Positions 8,443 through 16,669 of a DNA stretch of 64,000 nucleotides are shown here, piece after piece. Positions within the stretch are counted from its first letter, which is position 1, and each line of letters opens with the position of its first letter. Made by a program: the position numbers and the translations under genes. The DNA is from Paraburkholderia silvatlantica (GTDB lineage Bacteria; Pseudomonadota; Gammaproteobacteria; Burkholderiales; Burkholderiaceae): the NCBI RefSeq assembly GCF_003096715.1, contig NZ_QEOL01000001.1:372001-436000 (forward strand). The letters are read 5' to 3'. The notes under the pieces are model-generated. The model searched no databases, had not been told where the DNA came from, and saw nothing but the letters and a program-made list of their open reading frames with translations.

Positions 8443-9402
8443 TCAGCGTGCCCCCAACTTTGACTGGCCACTGGCATTGCGATCGAGGCACATGTCATTT
8501 TCCCGCGCGCGAGCGCTGTTGCGCAGCGCATCCACAACTACAGCGAGTGCTTTCGAAAATTCACGGCGGGTCGGATAGTAGATGTGGAGCCCGGGAAAGG
8601 TCGGGAACCAGTCTTCGAGCACGTACCTGAGCCGCCCGGCTGTGATATGGGGCTGTGCGAGGTCATCGGGAACAAACGCAAGCCCGGCGCCGTCGATCGC
8701 AGCGTTCAGCATCTGATACGTGCCATTGAACGTGAGCTGTCCGTCGACACGCACCTGGATTTTTTTCTTCCCTTTTTTCAGCTCCCACGCGTACAGGCCG
8801 CCGCGCGTCGGCAGTCGCAGTGTGATGCAGTTGTGCTGGAGCAGGTCCTTTGGTTGCCTCGGAGTTGCGTGTTTGCGAAGATAGTCCGGCGAAGCAACGA
8901 TAGCCAGACGCATATCGGGGGCGATGCGAACCGCGATCATGTCCTTCGCGACCTGGTCGCCCCAGCGCACGCCAATATCGAAACGGTCCGCGACGATGTC
9001 GGACAGGCCATAGTCGACGACGAATTCGACCTTGATGTCCGGGTAGTCGTGCAGGACGCTGGACAGGCGTGGCCAGAGAACCATATCGACAGCGTAGTCG
9101 GTAGCCGTGATACGGATGGTGCCGGCGGGCTTCTCACGCGTTTCGACCACGGCGGTGAGTTCGGCCTCGATCTCCTCAAGGCGCGGCGTGACGGTTCCCA
9201 ACAGCCGCTCACCGGCGGCAGTCGGAGCCACGCTGCGGGTGGTGCGATTGAGAAGCCGGACGCCCATCCGCACTTCGAGTGCGCGCAGCGTATGGCTCAA
9301 CGCGCTTTGCGTGACCCCGAGTTTCGCTGCCGCACGGGTGAAGCTGCCCTCCTGGGCGACTGCGATGAAGGCGAGGATATCCGAGATGTTTTCGCGCAGC
9401 AT
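8443..9402 (-). CDS. LysR-family transcriptional regulator
   Basis: A 319-residue regulator with the N-terminal winged helix-turn-helix (residues 1-60, including RAAAKLGVTQSALSHTLRALE) and the periplasmic-binding-protein-like effector domain. It is divergent from the CMD/cupin gene pair that starts 104 bp away, so these are its likely targets. The shared intergenic region holds several TTCAT/ATGA elements compatible with a LysR site, but none stands out. Effector unknown. The C-terminal end carries about 20 extra residues beyond the usual fold. Confidence 0.88.
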   Translation of the reverse strand: MLRENISDILAFIAVAQEGSFTRAAAKLGVTQSALSHTLRALEVRMGVRLLNRTTRSVAPTAAGERLLGTVTPRLEEIEAELTAVVETREKPAGTIRITATDYAVDMVLWPRLSSVLHDYPDIKVEFVVDYGLSDIVADRFDIGVRWGDQVAKDMIAVRIAPDMRLAIVASPDYLRKHATPRQPKDLLQHNCITLRLPTRGGLYAWELKKGKKKIQVRVDGQLTFNGTYQMLNAAIDGAGLAFVPDDLAQPHITAGRLRYVLEDWFPTFPGLHIYYPTRREFSKALAVVVDALRNSARARENDMCLDRNASGQSKLGAR

Positions 9403-9505
9403 TGATGAGCCCTGTTCATAAGTCCTGGTTCATTCTAGCGCCTAGTCGACGGCGACGGGCCACTCCACAATGGCATTGGTTCATGGTCAATGAAGGAGAA
9501 GCAGA

Positions 9506-9838
9506 ATGTCCGAAAAGCCCACAGCCGCGCGCCAGTCGTTCGGCGATCTGGCGCCGAAGCTGGCCGAACTCAGCGACGAGGTGCTGTTCGGCGACGTCTG
9601 GGAGCGTCCGCAGTTGTCGAAGCGCGATCGCAGCCTCGTGACCTGCGCCGCGCTCATTGCGCTCGGCAAGACCGAGCAGATGAACTTCCATATTCCGCGC
9701 GCCATCGAGAACGGCGTGACGCGGGACGAACTCGTCGAACTCACGACCCACCTCGCGTTTTACGCGGGCTGGCCCAATGCAATGTCGACCGTGTCGAAGC
9801 TCAGGGAGCTTTTCGCGGCCACGAAAACTGACAACTGA
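9506..9838 (+). CDS. Carboxymuconolactone decarboxylase (CMD) family protein
   Basis: A 110-residue all-helical protein of the CMD/AhpD-like family. It shows WERPQLSKRDRSLVTCAALIALG and FYAGWPNAMS, both family hallmarks. The single cysteine is not part of a CxxC motif, so an AhpD-type peroxidase role is unlikely. It sits 9 bp before a cupin gene, and CMD plus cupin pairs are commonly co-transcribed with a divergent LysR. Actual substrate unknown. A true protocatechuate-pathway role is not indicated, since no pca genes are nearby. Confidence 0.85.
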   Translation: MSEKPTAARQSFGDLAPKLAELSDEVLFGDVWERPQLSKRDRSLVTCAALIALGKTEQMNFHIPRAIENGVTRDELVELTTHLAFYAGWPNAMSTVSKLRELFAATKTDN

Positions 9839-9847
9839 GAGAACACC

Positions 9848-10261
9848 ATGGAACTGAAGAGACCCGGTTCACAGCCGTCGATCAAGGGACCGGCCGAATG
9901 GTTTACCGGCACCGTACGCATCGACCCGCTGAACGCTCCGCCGCCGCCTGCGAGGGTGTCGTGTGCGAGCGTGACCTTCGAGCCCGGCGCGCGATCGAAC
10001 TGGCATACGCATCCGCTTGGGCAAACGTTGCTCGTGACCGCAGGCTGCGGCTGGACGCGGTGCGAAGGCGAAGCCATCGTTGAGATCCGCGCAGGCGATG
10101 TGATCTGGTGTCCTCCAGGCCACAAGCATTGGCACGGTGCGTCACCGACGACCTCCATGACACACGTCGCGATCCAGGAAGCGCTGGACGGCAAGAACGT
10201 CGAGTGGCTGGAGCCAGTGACCGACGAGCAATACTTCGCCGGGCCGCCGCAGCAATGCTGA
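9848..10261 (+). CDS. Cupin-domain protein
   Basis: A 137-residue single-domain cupin. The two cupin motifs are visible: [19 protein letters not shown] (metal ligands His, His, Gln/Glu region) and [16 protein letters not shown] (second-half histidines). This subgroup includes manganese-dependent cupin hydroxynitrile lyases and uncharacterised CMD-linked proteins, so it is probably a metalloenzyme. It forms a two-gene unit with the CMD gene under the divergent LysR. No specific reaction is assigned. Confidence 0.85.
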   Translation: MELKRPGSQPSIKGPAEWFTGTVRIDPLNAPPPPARVSCASVTFEPGARSNWHTHPLGQTLLVTAGCGWTRCEGEAIVEIRAGDVIWCPPGHKHWHGASPTTSMTHVAIQEALDGKNVEWLEPVTDEQYFAGPPQQC

Positions 10262-10569
10262 AAATATGGCAACCACGACATAAGGCAGGTGATGGTCACC
10301 AATGTCGCACGCAATGGTTTCGGTGGAGCAATGGCCCGGCGCCGAGCGGCACAGCGCGCCCGCGTTCTGCGTACGCAGCCCGGAGACGGTCTCGATACGC
10401 TCGCGGCCAGGACCGTAGAGCCGGCAGCAAACTGCCGTGTAGACGAACGACCGTTCCAACGACAGTGGCCGATGCCGGCGAAGCACGGGACTGACAGCAT
10501 CAGCTTGGCTTGTTGCCTGTGTATGACGCTGGTGCTGAGACCATCGTCACTTCGATGATGAGCGCACCG
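10262..10569. other. Unassigned junction DNA
   Basis: About 310 bp with no convincing gene. Open frames on both strands give no recognisable protein. It joins the cupin gene to the relaxase relic and is probably recombination debris. Confidence 0.4.
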
Positions 10570-11246
10570 CGGCCAGGGGTAGCCAGTGGTACCGGGTCGA
10601 TTTTCCGGAACCTCCACAACGGGATTACGGTGCGCACGCGCGCCTGTCGATCGTGCTGCTCCAGCGCCTGGTTCCCTCTGCATCACTAGGCTGGTTTGCA
10701 CAGTACCCTCCCGTACTCGACGAGCTGGCCGCGTATCTGTCGGATGACGCCGAGGCAAAGGAAGGGGCACTTGCGAAGATCGTCGGCGAGGCGGACCGGC
10801 GCTCGGTCGCACAGAATTTGCTCACGGGGCCGCGCACACGGCTCGTGACCGCCCGCAGCGTCCAGCTGATCGAGCGGCTGATGGGAGGGCTGCGCCGGCT
10901 GCTGGCGGAAGATGAAATGCCGCTCAATCGCGCGGGCGCCACCGGCTACTGCGACGGCGAATCGCTGTGGTGCGTCGCGAAGACGCTTGCCGAAACGGTG
11001 CGAGCGTTTCTCGGCAGCAACGAGCAGCAACAACCAGGCGCGGGCGGTATCCCGTCCGATAACAACCGGCTCTTCGATACCTGGCAGGAGTACGGCGCGC
11101 TCATGCCGACGCCGGACGGTAGTGCGATCTGGGTTATCGTGGTAACGGTCGTGACCTGGAAGCAGACGTTCACGGTCGCGGTTTCCGCTCGACCGGCTGC
11201 ACGCGGATCCGGCGCGGTATCCCCGTGCACTGCCGCCCGGAGCAGT
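10570..11246 (+). pseudogene. Relic of MobH/TraI-type relaxase C-terminal region
   Basis: Reads as the C-terminal part of the TraI_2 (MobH) relaxase of integrative conjugative elements. The open segment carries RDYGAHARLSIVLLQRLVP, GWFAQYPPVLDELAAYL, GALAKIVGEADRRSVAQNL and LFDTWQEYGALMPTPDGSAI in family order. There is no start codon in place and the first two thirds of the gene are absent. A frameshift near 11180 moves the last piece (RFPLDRLHADPARYP) into another frame. At about 11247 it runs directly into a TetR-type fragment. Non-functional. Confidence 0.7.
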
Positions 11247-11548
11247 CCGCGTAGTCGAGGCGGGCAAGGACGAATTTCGGGCACTGGCGACACGCCTGGC
11301 GACGGGCAGCGGGGCAATCTACTGGCATATCGCCCACAGGAACGGCCTCCTTGCCACCGCGACGGGCGATGTTCTCGCCCGCGCCCTAGCGAAAGGGGCC
11401 AGGGAAGAGGAGCCCAGGGCCGCGATCCGCGCCATCGCGCTCGCGGTATTCGACGCGATTGACGCGCACCCCTGGTGCCGGCGCTCAACTTGCCCGCGAA
11501 CCATGGCATTCCGCGGTTGGAGAGATCCTCGAACGCATCGGCGGATGA
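11247..11548 (+). pseudogene. Relic of TetR-family regulator
   Basis: Contains a TetR helix-turn-helix stretch (RALATRLATGSGAIYWHIAHRNGLLATA) and the following ligand-domain start (AVFDAIDAHPW). It lacks the first helix and any start codon, because it is joined to the relaxase relic. A second frameshift near 11475 moves GAQLAREPWHSAVGEILERIGG into another frame before a stop. On the opposite strand an ATG at 11608 with AGGAG upstream starts a frame (MFTDTAAQLV) that runs into this relic. It may be the stub of a lost divergent gene. Confidence 0.6.
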
Positions 11549-11704
11549 CTTCTCATCGATGCTCGCGCCGCGCGCATGCACAAGCTGAGCGGCCGTATCG
11601 GTGAACATAGGGGTATCTCCTGCAAGCGGGTTGCGCCTACGATGTTAGGTCATAAACGTTAAGACTCCTCATGTTGTGGGTGTCGAAAGCTCGCCCGTGA
11701 AGGC

Positions 11705-12436
11705 TCACGACGCTCCGCCACCGGGCGCAGCGATCCGGGCAAGCCATTCCGAGAGCAATTGCTGCTCACTGGTCGTAAGCGCTGTCGTTTCAGGCAGGGT
11801 CGCGCGAAGTGCGATCGCCGCCGACACGGCGCCCGACGCTTTCCATTGAGGTGTTTGCGTGATGATGGCTGCAAGCACCGCTTCACGTGCGACGATCGAT
11901 AGGTCGATATCACGTTCGCCTTCCGGCATCGCCAGCAGTGTGAAGACTGTTCCGCATCCGCCAGCCCGGATCAAATTGGCCGCCCGCTCTTCGCTGACCC
12001 GAAGTCGTCCCGAGGCCGCTAGCAGTCGCATCCGTCGACGAAGAAAATCGACGGCCTTCGCGGCGGCAGGCGACGTCTTTCCGGGGCGTGGATCACCATA
12101 CATGATCGAGAAGATGGCCGGGTTCGCCAGGCCGAAGCCAACGTGTAAATCCCACCCTGCCCGAAGGGCATCGACAGGATCCTGTCCCGGCTCATCGGGG
12201 CTTTTCTGTTTCAGGTAAGCAAGAAACCCATATTCGGCGACGGCGTCGAGCAGGGCGTCCTTATCGCCAAACAGCCGGTAGATAGTGGGCTGCTGTACTC
12301 CTGCTGCGCTTGCCACCGCCCGGGTCGTCAGGGCCTCGCGGCCGCCATCCGTCAGCAACCCGGCGGCACAGACCAAAATCCGCTGCCGGGCGTTCGGGCC
12401 GTTCTCGCTTTCTTCGATGGTGTTTGCCTGATCCAT
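11705..12436 (-). CDS. TetR/AcrR-family transcriptional regulator
   Basis: A 243-residue regulator. The helix-turn-helix lies near residues 15-65 (RQRILVCAAGLL, LTTRAVASAAGVQQPTIYRLFGDKDALLDAV). The rest is the ligand-binding helical domain. ATG 12436 is chosen. An upstream in-frame ATG at 12466 falls inside the inverted repeat that is its likely operator. It is divergent from the NAD(P)H-binding protein gene at 12551, 114 bp away, and probably represses both. Inducer unknown, though quinones or electrophiles are plausible given the partner. Confidence 0.88.
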   Translation of the reverse strand: MDQANTIEESENGPNARQRILVCAAGLLTDGGREALTTRAVASAAGVQQPTIYRLFGDKDALLDAVAEYGFLAYLKQKSPDEPGQDPVDALRAGWDLHVGFGLANPAIFSIMYGDPRPGKTSPAAAKAVDFLRRRMRLLAASGRLRVSEERAANLIRAGGCGTVFTLLAMPEGERDIDLSIVAREAVLAAIITQTPQWKASGAVSAAIALRATLPETTALTTSEQQLLSEWLARIAAPGGGAS

Positions 12437-12462
12437 GAGTAGATCATATCGCAAATTTTGTA

Positions 12463-12492
12463 TCATCGATATCGCGATCTTGATATCGATGA
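12463..12492. promoter_or_regulatory. Candidate TetR operator, perfect 11-bp inverted repeat
   Basis: Arms TCATCGATATC (12463-12473) and GATATCGATGA (12482-12492) are perfect inverse complements with an eight-base spacer. They lie between the divergent TetR gene and the NmrA-like gene, so one repressor dimer could control both promoters. Binding is inferred. Confidence 0.7.
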
Positions 12493-12550
12493 AATATCGG
12501 TGTTATGCTGCGATCATTAGCGGTGATAACGTCGATGAAGGAGGCGCTTT

Positions 12551-13411
12551 ATGATCATCGTGACCGGGGCAACCGGCCAGCTTGGCGGAGCCATCGTTGC
12601 GCAACTTCTTGCGCGAGTGCCGGCAAATCAGATCGGCGTCAGTGTGGTCGATCCAGCGAAGGCAACTGCTCTCGCAGAACAGGGGGTTCGGGTACGGCGA
12701 GGTGATTTTGCCGATCCGGCATCCCTCGCGGATGCATTCGAGGGCGCGAGCCAGGTGCTGATGGTTTCCACGGATACGACCGGCGAGAGAGCCGAGCGTA
12801 TGCACACCCAGGCCATTGAGGCCGCGGGGAAAGCCGGTGCGAAGCGCATCCTCTATACCAGCCATATGGGCGCGCGGCCGGATTCGCCTTTCCCGCCGAT
12901 GCCCGACCACGTCGCGACCGAAGAGGCGCTCCAGAGTTGCGGTGTGGCCTTCACTTCCCTGCGCAACGGGTTCTACGCCGCCAACGCCTTGCGTTTGCTC
13001 GATCAGGGATTGAAGAGCGGGGAAATCTACGCCCCCGAGGACGGCAAGGTCGCCTGGACGACGCACGCGGACCTTGCCGAAGCGGCCGCAATAGCGCTCG
13101 GCGGCGAAAGGGGGCTCGAGGGCCTCACCCCGCCGCTGACGGCGGCGGAAGCGCTCGATTTCAATGATCTCGCCGCGATCGCCTCTGAAATCGCCGGGCG
13201 ACAGATCAAGCGTATCGTCGTCTCCGATGCGCGATGGCGCGAGACCCTGATCTCACATGGCGCGCCTGACGCTCAGGCGGACCTGCTGGTGGGGATTTTC
13301 CAGGCGTCGCGGCGCGGCGATTTCGCGACGGTGGATCCGACACTGGAAAGGCTGCTCGGCCGCCCACCACAGACGATGCGCGAAGTGCTCACGGCCACTC
13401 TGAAACAGTGA
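12551..13411 (+). CDS. NmrA-like NAD(P)H-binding oxidoreductase (QorB-like)
   Basis: A 286-residue atypical short-chain dehydrogenase. The N-terminus MIIVTGATGQLGGAI is the dinucleotide-binding glycine motif (GxxGxxG). The pattern RILYTSHMGARPDSPF and the FTSLRNGFYAAN segment match the NmrA/QorB group, which includes NADPH quinone reductases. The start at 12551 has GAAGGAG just upstream. It is divergent from the TetR regulator and shares its operator region. A quinone or aldehyde detoxification role is likely but the substrate is not shown. Confidence 0.85.
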   Translation: MIIVTGATGQLGGAIVAQLLARVPANQIGVSVVDPAKATALAEQGVRVRRGDFADPASLADAFEGASQVLMVSTDTTGERAERMHTQAIEAAGKAGAKRILYTSHMGARPDSPFPPMPDHVATEEALQSCGVAFTSLRNGFYAANALRLLDQGLKSGEIYAPEDGKVAWTTHADLAEAAAIALGGERGLEGLTPPLTAAEALDFNDLAAIASEIAGRQIKRIVVSDARWRETLISHGAPDAQADLLVGIFQASRRGDFATVDPTLERLLGRPPQTMREVLTATLKQ

Positions 13412-13679
13412 AGCCATCCATCAAGCTGGAATAGCCCCATGTTGAAGATCACTGTATTGAAGAACACGCCGCCGACCCGGCGATCGTCCAGGCGGCACGC
13501 CTTGCGATGCAACGCGACGCGCCCTATATGGCGCTGTCCTGTACGGAGCGTGCCGCCTCGGCGCCGCGAAACCCGCACCGGCCAACCTTTCTTCTTGCGG
13601 CCGATAAAACTGTCGTCCTTCCCTGGGACATCCAAGGCGCCCACAAAGTGATTGCAATGTTTGCATTGTCTTGAGATTG
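13412..13679 (+). other. Unassigned coding-like remnant
   Basis: From 13435 to 13674 one frame stays open and reads like protein (HAADPAIVQAARLAMQRDA, then FLLAADKTVVLPWD). It has no start codon in place and follows an in-frame TAG. An ATG at 13439 opens a different frame. I do not recognise it. It may be the tail of a gene lost to rearrangement. Confidence 0.35.
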
Positions 13680-13696
13680 TGCTATCATTGATAGCA
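13680..13696. promoter_or_regulatory. Candidate FitA operator
   Basis: Perfect 7-bp inverted repeat, TGCTATC and GATAGCA with a three-base spacer, 21 bp before the antitoxin start. A second smaller repeat (TGCAA/TTGCA) lies at 13653-13665. FitAB-type complexes repress their promoter by such palindromes. Confidence 0.55.
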
Positions 13697-13717
13697 TGTA
13701 TTGAAAGAGAGGTGAGC

Positions 13718-13951
13718 ATGGCAAATCTTGTCGTAAGGAATCTGGATGACGCGCTCGTCCAGAGCTTGAAAGAGCGTGCGGCTGCGCACGGTCGGAGCGC
13801 CGAGGCGGAGCATCGCGAGATTCTTGCGAAGGCCCTGCGCAGACCGCAACGCAAGACCTTCGCAGAAGTCCTGATGGCGATGCCGAATGTCGGTGACGAC
13901 GCCGATTTCGTGCGAGTGCACGACGGCGAGGCGGGACATGTATTTGGTTGA
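13718..13951 (+). CDS. FitA-like ribbon-helix-helix antitoxin
   Basis: A 77-residue antitoxin. The N-terminus MANLVVRNLDDALVQSLKERAAAHGRSAEAEHREIL is the FitA ribbon-helix-helix DNA-binding fold. The C-terminal tail (FAEVLMAMPNVGDDADF) is the toxin-neutralising part. ATG 13718 follows AGAGAGGTGAG. An upstream in-frame ATG at 13652 would place the operator inside the gene. The 14-bp overlap with the PIN toxin gene indicates translational coupling. Confidence 0.9.
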   Translation: MANLVVRNLDDALVQSLKERAAAHGRSAEAEHREILAKALRRPQRKTFAEVLMAMPNVGDDADFVRVHDGEAGHVFG

Positions 13952-14354
13952 TACCAACGTCATAAGCGAGATTCGCAAACAAGGTCGCGCAAACAAGGGA
14001 GTCTTGGAATTCTTCCGCGCGGCAGCGCGTGACGATATCGACCTATATCTTTCAGTTGTGACAGTCGGCGAGTTGCGCCGAGGTGTCGAGCTGATTCGAC
14101 ACCGGGGGGACGATCCGCAGGCGACGCGTCTCGAAAAGTGGCTGAATGCGGTGTTGCAGGAGTTTGCACAAAACATTCTGCCGGTCGATGAAGAGATCGG
14201 TCAGGTATGGGGGCGCCTGAGAGTACCGCACCCGGAACACGCGCTAGACAAGTTGATTGCGGCGACCGCGATGATCCATGACTTGACTGTTGCCACGCGG
14301 AACGTTGACGACTTTGCGGGAATAGGAGTTCGCGTCTTGAACCCTTTTGAATAA
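13938..14354 (+). CDS. FitB-like PIN-domain toxin (VapC family)
   Basis: A 138-residue PIN-domain ribonuclease, the toxin of the pair. The four acidic metal-binding positions are visible: Asp5 in LVDTNVISE, Glu45 in VGELRRG, Asp104 in LDKLIAATA and Asp124 in TRNVDDF. Length fits the family. It overlaps the antitoxin gene and shares its promoter. Known relatives cleave tRNA or mRNA, but the target here is unknown. The module appears complete. Confidence 0.9.
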   Translation: MYLVDTNVISEIRKQGRANKGVLEFFRAAARDDIDLYLSVVTVGELRRGVELIRHRGDDPQATRLEKWLNAVLQEFAQNILPVDEEIGQVWGRLRVPHPEHALDKLIAATAMIHDLTVATRNVDDFAGIGVRVLNPFE

Positions 14355-14369
14355 CGGAAAGCTGACAGT

Positions 14370-14615
14370 ATGCGAAAAGGGCATCTGGAAATCACCACAA
14401 CCGTCGCCGAGAGCGAAGCGGACGCGTTCATGCAGCACATCGAAGCGTTCGAGCGCGGCGACACTGATGCGCAACGCGCGGCGGAGATCCGGGCCCAGGA
14501 TGAAGCCAATGGCCTCGACTCGTTGAAGCGACTTTTCGACATTGCACACGGGAATAGCGGTCAATGCCGGCAGCGTTGCTGCCTTCCTTCTAGATCAGGA
14601 TGTTCCAGTATCTAA
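14370..14615 (+). pseudogene. Truncated conserved protein of mobile elements (DUF7673-like)
   Basis: An 81-residue frame beginning MRKGHLEITTTVAESEAD. It then carries LKRLFDIAHGNSGQCRQ, which resembles the start of the conserved core of a small protein family carried by integrative elements. In that family the next residues are VA-F-L followed by a PFDL core. Here a one-base shift near 14565 is needed to read VAAFLL, and the rest of the core is missing. Family assignment is from memory of the pattern and is tentative. It sits 15 bp after the FitAB module. Confidence 0.45.
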
Positions 14616-14630
14616 ACAAAGAATCTGGTC

Positions 14631-14828
14631 GTGAAAAGATTCAGCAATTTCGAGAGCCAAACAGTAAAGAATCCGGCGCTGCTTACAGCGGCACTCAAGG
14701 AACTCGAGGGTTTGATCGACGAACCGATGTTCATGACAAGGATCGGAAAGGGGTTCGCTTTCGACCAGATCTCCGAGGCGATGAATTATGAATCGAGGTC
14801 CGGTACCAAGGCAATTTCAGTCGCATAG
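14631..14828 (+). pseudogene. Possible C-terminal fragment of a quinone oxidoreductase/alcohol dehydrogenase
   Basis: A 65-residue open frame. The last part (IGKGFAFDQISEAMNYESRSGTKAISVA) has the form of the end of a zinc-type medium-chain dehydrogenase. No catalytic or nucleotide-binding part is present, so if the assignment is right it is only the tail of a lost gene. It could instead be an unknown small protein. Confidence 0.35.
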
Positions 14829-14941
14829 GCAGGCACGCGGTAGGCGCGACCATCATATGTCGGTGAAACGATTCCAAGGTATGAACGTGGACCTATGAAC
14901 AAGCGACGGCGTGTCGCCGGGGCTTCCACGCCTGCATCGGC

Positions 14942-15457
14942 TCAAGCGGGCCATTCGATCCTCCGTGCCTGACGAAGCGAGCCTCGCACGACCATACAAT
15001 GGAACGGCGCAATCAATGCGATATAAGCACGGCCGAGCAGGTGGTTGTAGAAGACGAGCGTGGTCACGAATACTCGGTGGAGGCATTCATCGGAGGAGGC
15101 CTGCACGAGCGCCGACACACGGAAATTCAGATGCACGTCGTCCTCCCCGAGCACGATCTCGTTCGGATATCGCTCGAATACCCGGAAAACGTTTATCCGG
15201 TCGCCGCCCGCGCCCCGGAGATCCGCAGCGCCCTTCAGACCCAGCGGCCGTACCAGCAGGTCGCGCAATTTCAGCAGCGCCGCAATCCGTTCGGGCTGAT
15301 GGTCGAAGATGTGCCGGGCCATACATTCCGCGTCGTGGGATGCGGCCTCCGGCAGATCGATCGAAAATACCTCCGCGAAATCGGCTCGGCCGTAGCAGGA
15401 CGTCAGTTGTGAGGCCGGAGGCAAGCCGGCCTGTTCGATCTTCGCGTTTGCGTGCAT
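14942..15457 (-). CDS. DUF2867-domain protein
   Basis: A 171-residue protein. The layout (ADFAEVFSIDLP, then ALLKLRDLLVRPLGLKG, then NEIVLGEDDVHLNFRVSALV and a C-terminal LGRAYIALIAPFHCMVV) matches the DUF2867 family, predicted lipid- or ligand-binding folds often encoded beside oxidoreductases or regulators. ATG 15457 is preceded by a G-rich site. It is transcribed in the same direction as AzoR, whose gene lies upstream. Function unknown. Confidence 0.75.
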   Translation of the reverse strand: MHANAKIEQAGLPPASQLTSCYGRADFAEVFSIDLPEAASHDAECMARHIFDHQPERIAALLKLRDLLVRPLGLKGAADLRGAGGDRINVFRVFERYPNEIVLGEDDVHLNFRVSALVQASSDECLHRVFVTTLVFYNHLLGRAYIALIAPFHCMVVRGSLRQARRIEWPA

Positions 15458-15580
15458 ATCCCCCCGCGGAGACGACGTTGGGGCAGCTCCATGCGGACGG
15501 ATCAGCGAGGTCCTGCCAGATGCCTCATATATACGGAGACGTTCCCTTGCACTCGAAAATGCGCGAAGGCACCGCCGCTG

Positions 15581-16174
15581 TCAAGCTCCAGGGGTAGCTC
15601 GAGCGGCAGCGTTCGGAGAAATCTTGCGCACCGCCTCAAGTGCGCTCGCGATCGAGGCGCGGCGCACCTCTTCATTGCGCCCGAGCCCTTCCGCGACGAC
15701 GAATTCGATATCGGAGACGCCTATGAACGTGAACACCGAGCGAAGCAGGGTCTCGGCGTGCTCGAACGCCTGATACGGGGAGCCCTCGCTGTAAACATTG
15801 CCGCGCGCCAGCGCGACGATCACGCGCTTGCCCTGGGCAAGACCGATCGGTCCGTTCTCGCCGCGTGCGAAGGTCTTGCCGCGCACGACGATATGATCGA
15901 TCCATGCCTTGAGCTGGGTGGGAACCGAAAAATTGTAGAAGCCCGCCCCGATCACCACGACGTCGGTGTCGAGGAACTGCTGCACGTCGTTACCGGCGTC
16001 GAGCGCCATGAACGTGTCGAAGGAGAGATGGGGCAGCGGTTCGCGGGCAAGATCGCGATAGATGACATTCACGGCGTCGTTTGTCTCGACGATCCGCTCG
16101 ACAATTGCGGCCGAGAGCACGCGGCTCGCCGAGTTTACGCCCATGATACTGGAATCGAGATGAAGCAGGTTCAC
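15581..16174 (-). CDS. azoR: FMN-dependent NADH:quinone reductase / azoreductase
   Basis: About 197 residues in the AzoR flavodoxin-like fold. It reduces quinones and azo compounds by two-electron transfer from NADH. Visible are LLHLDSSIMG near the start (FMN phosphate binding), GAGFYNFSVPTQLKAWIDHIVVRGKTF (cofactor and dimer region) and LARGNVYSEG. A GTG start at 16174 is preferred because CGGAGG lies six bases upstream at 16181-16186. The longer ATG form from 16207 has no such site. Divergent from the HxlR regulator. Confidence 0.87.
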   Translation of the reverse strand: MNLLHLDSSIMGVNSASRVLSAAIVERIVETNDAVNVIYRDLAREPLPHLSFDTFMALDAGNDVQQFLDTDVVVIGAGFYNFSVPTQLKAWIDHIVVRGKTFARGENGPIGLAQGKRVIVALARGNVYSEGSPYQAFEHAETLLRSVFTFIGVSDIEFVVAEGLGRNEEVRRASIASALEAVRKISPNAAARATPGA

Positions 16175-16224
16175 TTGTGGCCTCCGGTCTGGATTTGTGA
16201 CCAGCACTATGCTATGTAACTAGA

Positions 16225-16235
16225 GGCGATTCGCC
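16225..16235. promoter_or_regulatory. Small palindrome in azoR-hxlR intergenic region
   Basis: GGCGA and TCGCC arms around one base, between the divergent azoR and HxlR genes. It is a candidate binding site for the redox regulator. Short, so this is tentative. Confidence 0.3.
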
Positions 16236-16264
16236 AAGAACGCATATTTTTAGGACCAGGTCAA

Positions 16265-16669
16265 ATGGATATGCCTGCCTCATCGGGCGTCAGCACCCAG
16301 TGCCATAAGGTTGGCAAGGTGCTCGCCATCGTTGGCGACAAATGGACGGTGATGATTGTCAGGGTACTGGTCGAGCGGCCACACCGCTTCAACGAAATCA
16401 AACGGACGGTTGGCGGCATCTCGCAGCAGATGCTTACGCGTACCCTGAAGGCACTCGAGCGCGACGGCATGGTGAGCCGCACGGTTTACCCGACGGTGCC
16501 CCCGCAGGTCGAATATGCCCTGACGCAGCTCGGACAATCCCTCGCCGTGCCGGTTCGTGCACTGGGTGCATGGGCGGGAGATCATCTCGACGAGATCGAG
16601 AACAACCGAGCACGCTTTGATCAGGACAAGGATGCTCGCATCAATCGACGCGGGTCCGGGGGGGCCTGA
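16265..16669 (+). CDS. HxlR-family regulator, probably redox-sensing
   Basis: A 134-residue winged-helix regulator. Family signs are the DKWTVMIVRVLVERPHRFNEIKRTVGGISQQMLTRTLKALE core and PQVEYALT. The only cysteine is Cys13 (STQCHKVG), at the position used by YodB/HypR/QorR-type members to sense quinones, diamide or hypochlorite. It is divergent from azoR, a quinone-reductase gene, as in the known YodB-azoreductase pairs. This suggests derepression of azoR by electrophilic stress. Redox control is inferred. Confidence 0.87.
   Translation: MDMPASSGVSTQCHKVGKVLAIVGDKWTVMIVRVLVERPHRFNEIKRTVGGISQQMLTRTLKALERDGMVSRTVYPTVPPQVEYALTQLGQSLAVPVRALGAWAGDHLDEIENNRARFDQDKDARINRRGSGGA

Noticed and set aside
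10946..11608. Minus-strand frame MFTDTAAQLV with AGGAG upstream
   Set aside because: The start is plausible, but beyond about 22 codons it overlaps the TetR relic in antisense. It may be the stub of a lost divergent gene, but this is not enough to call one.
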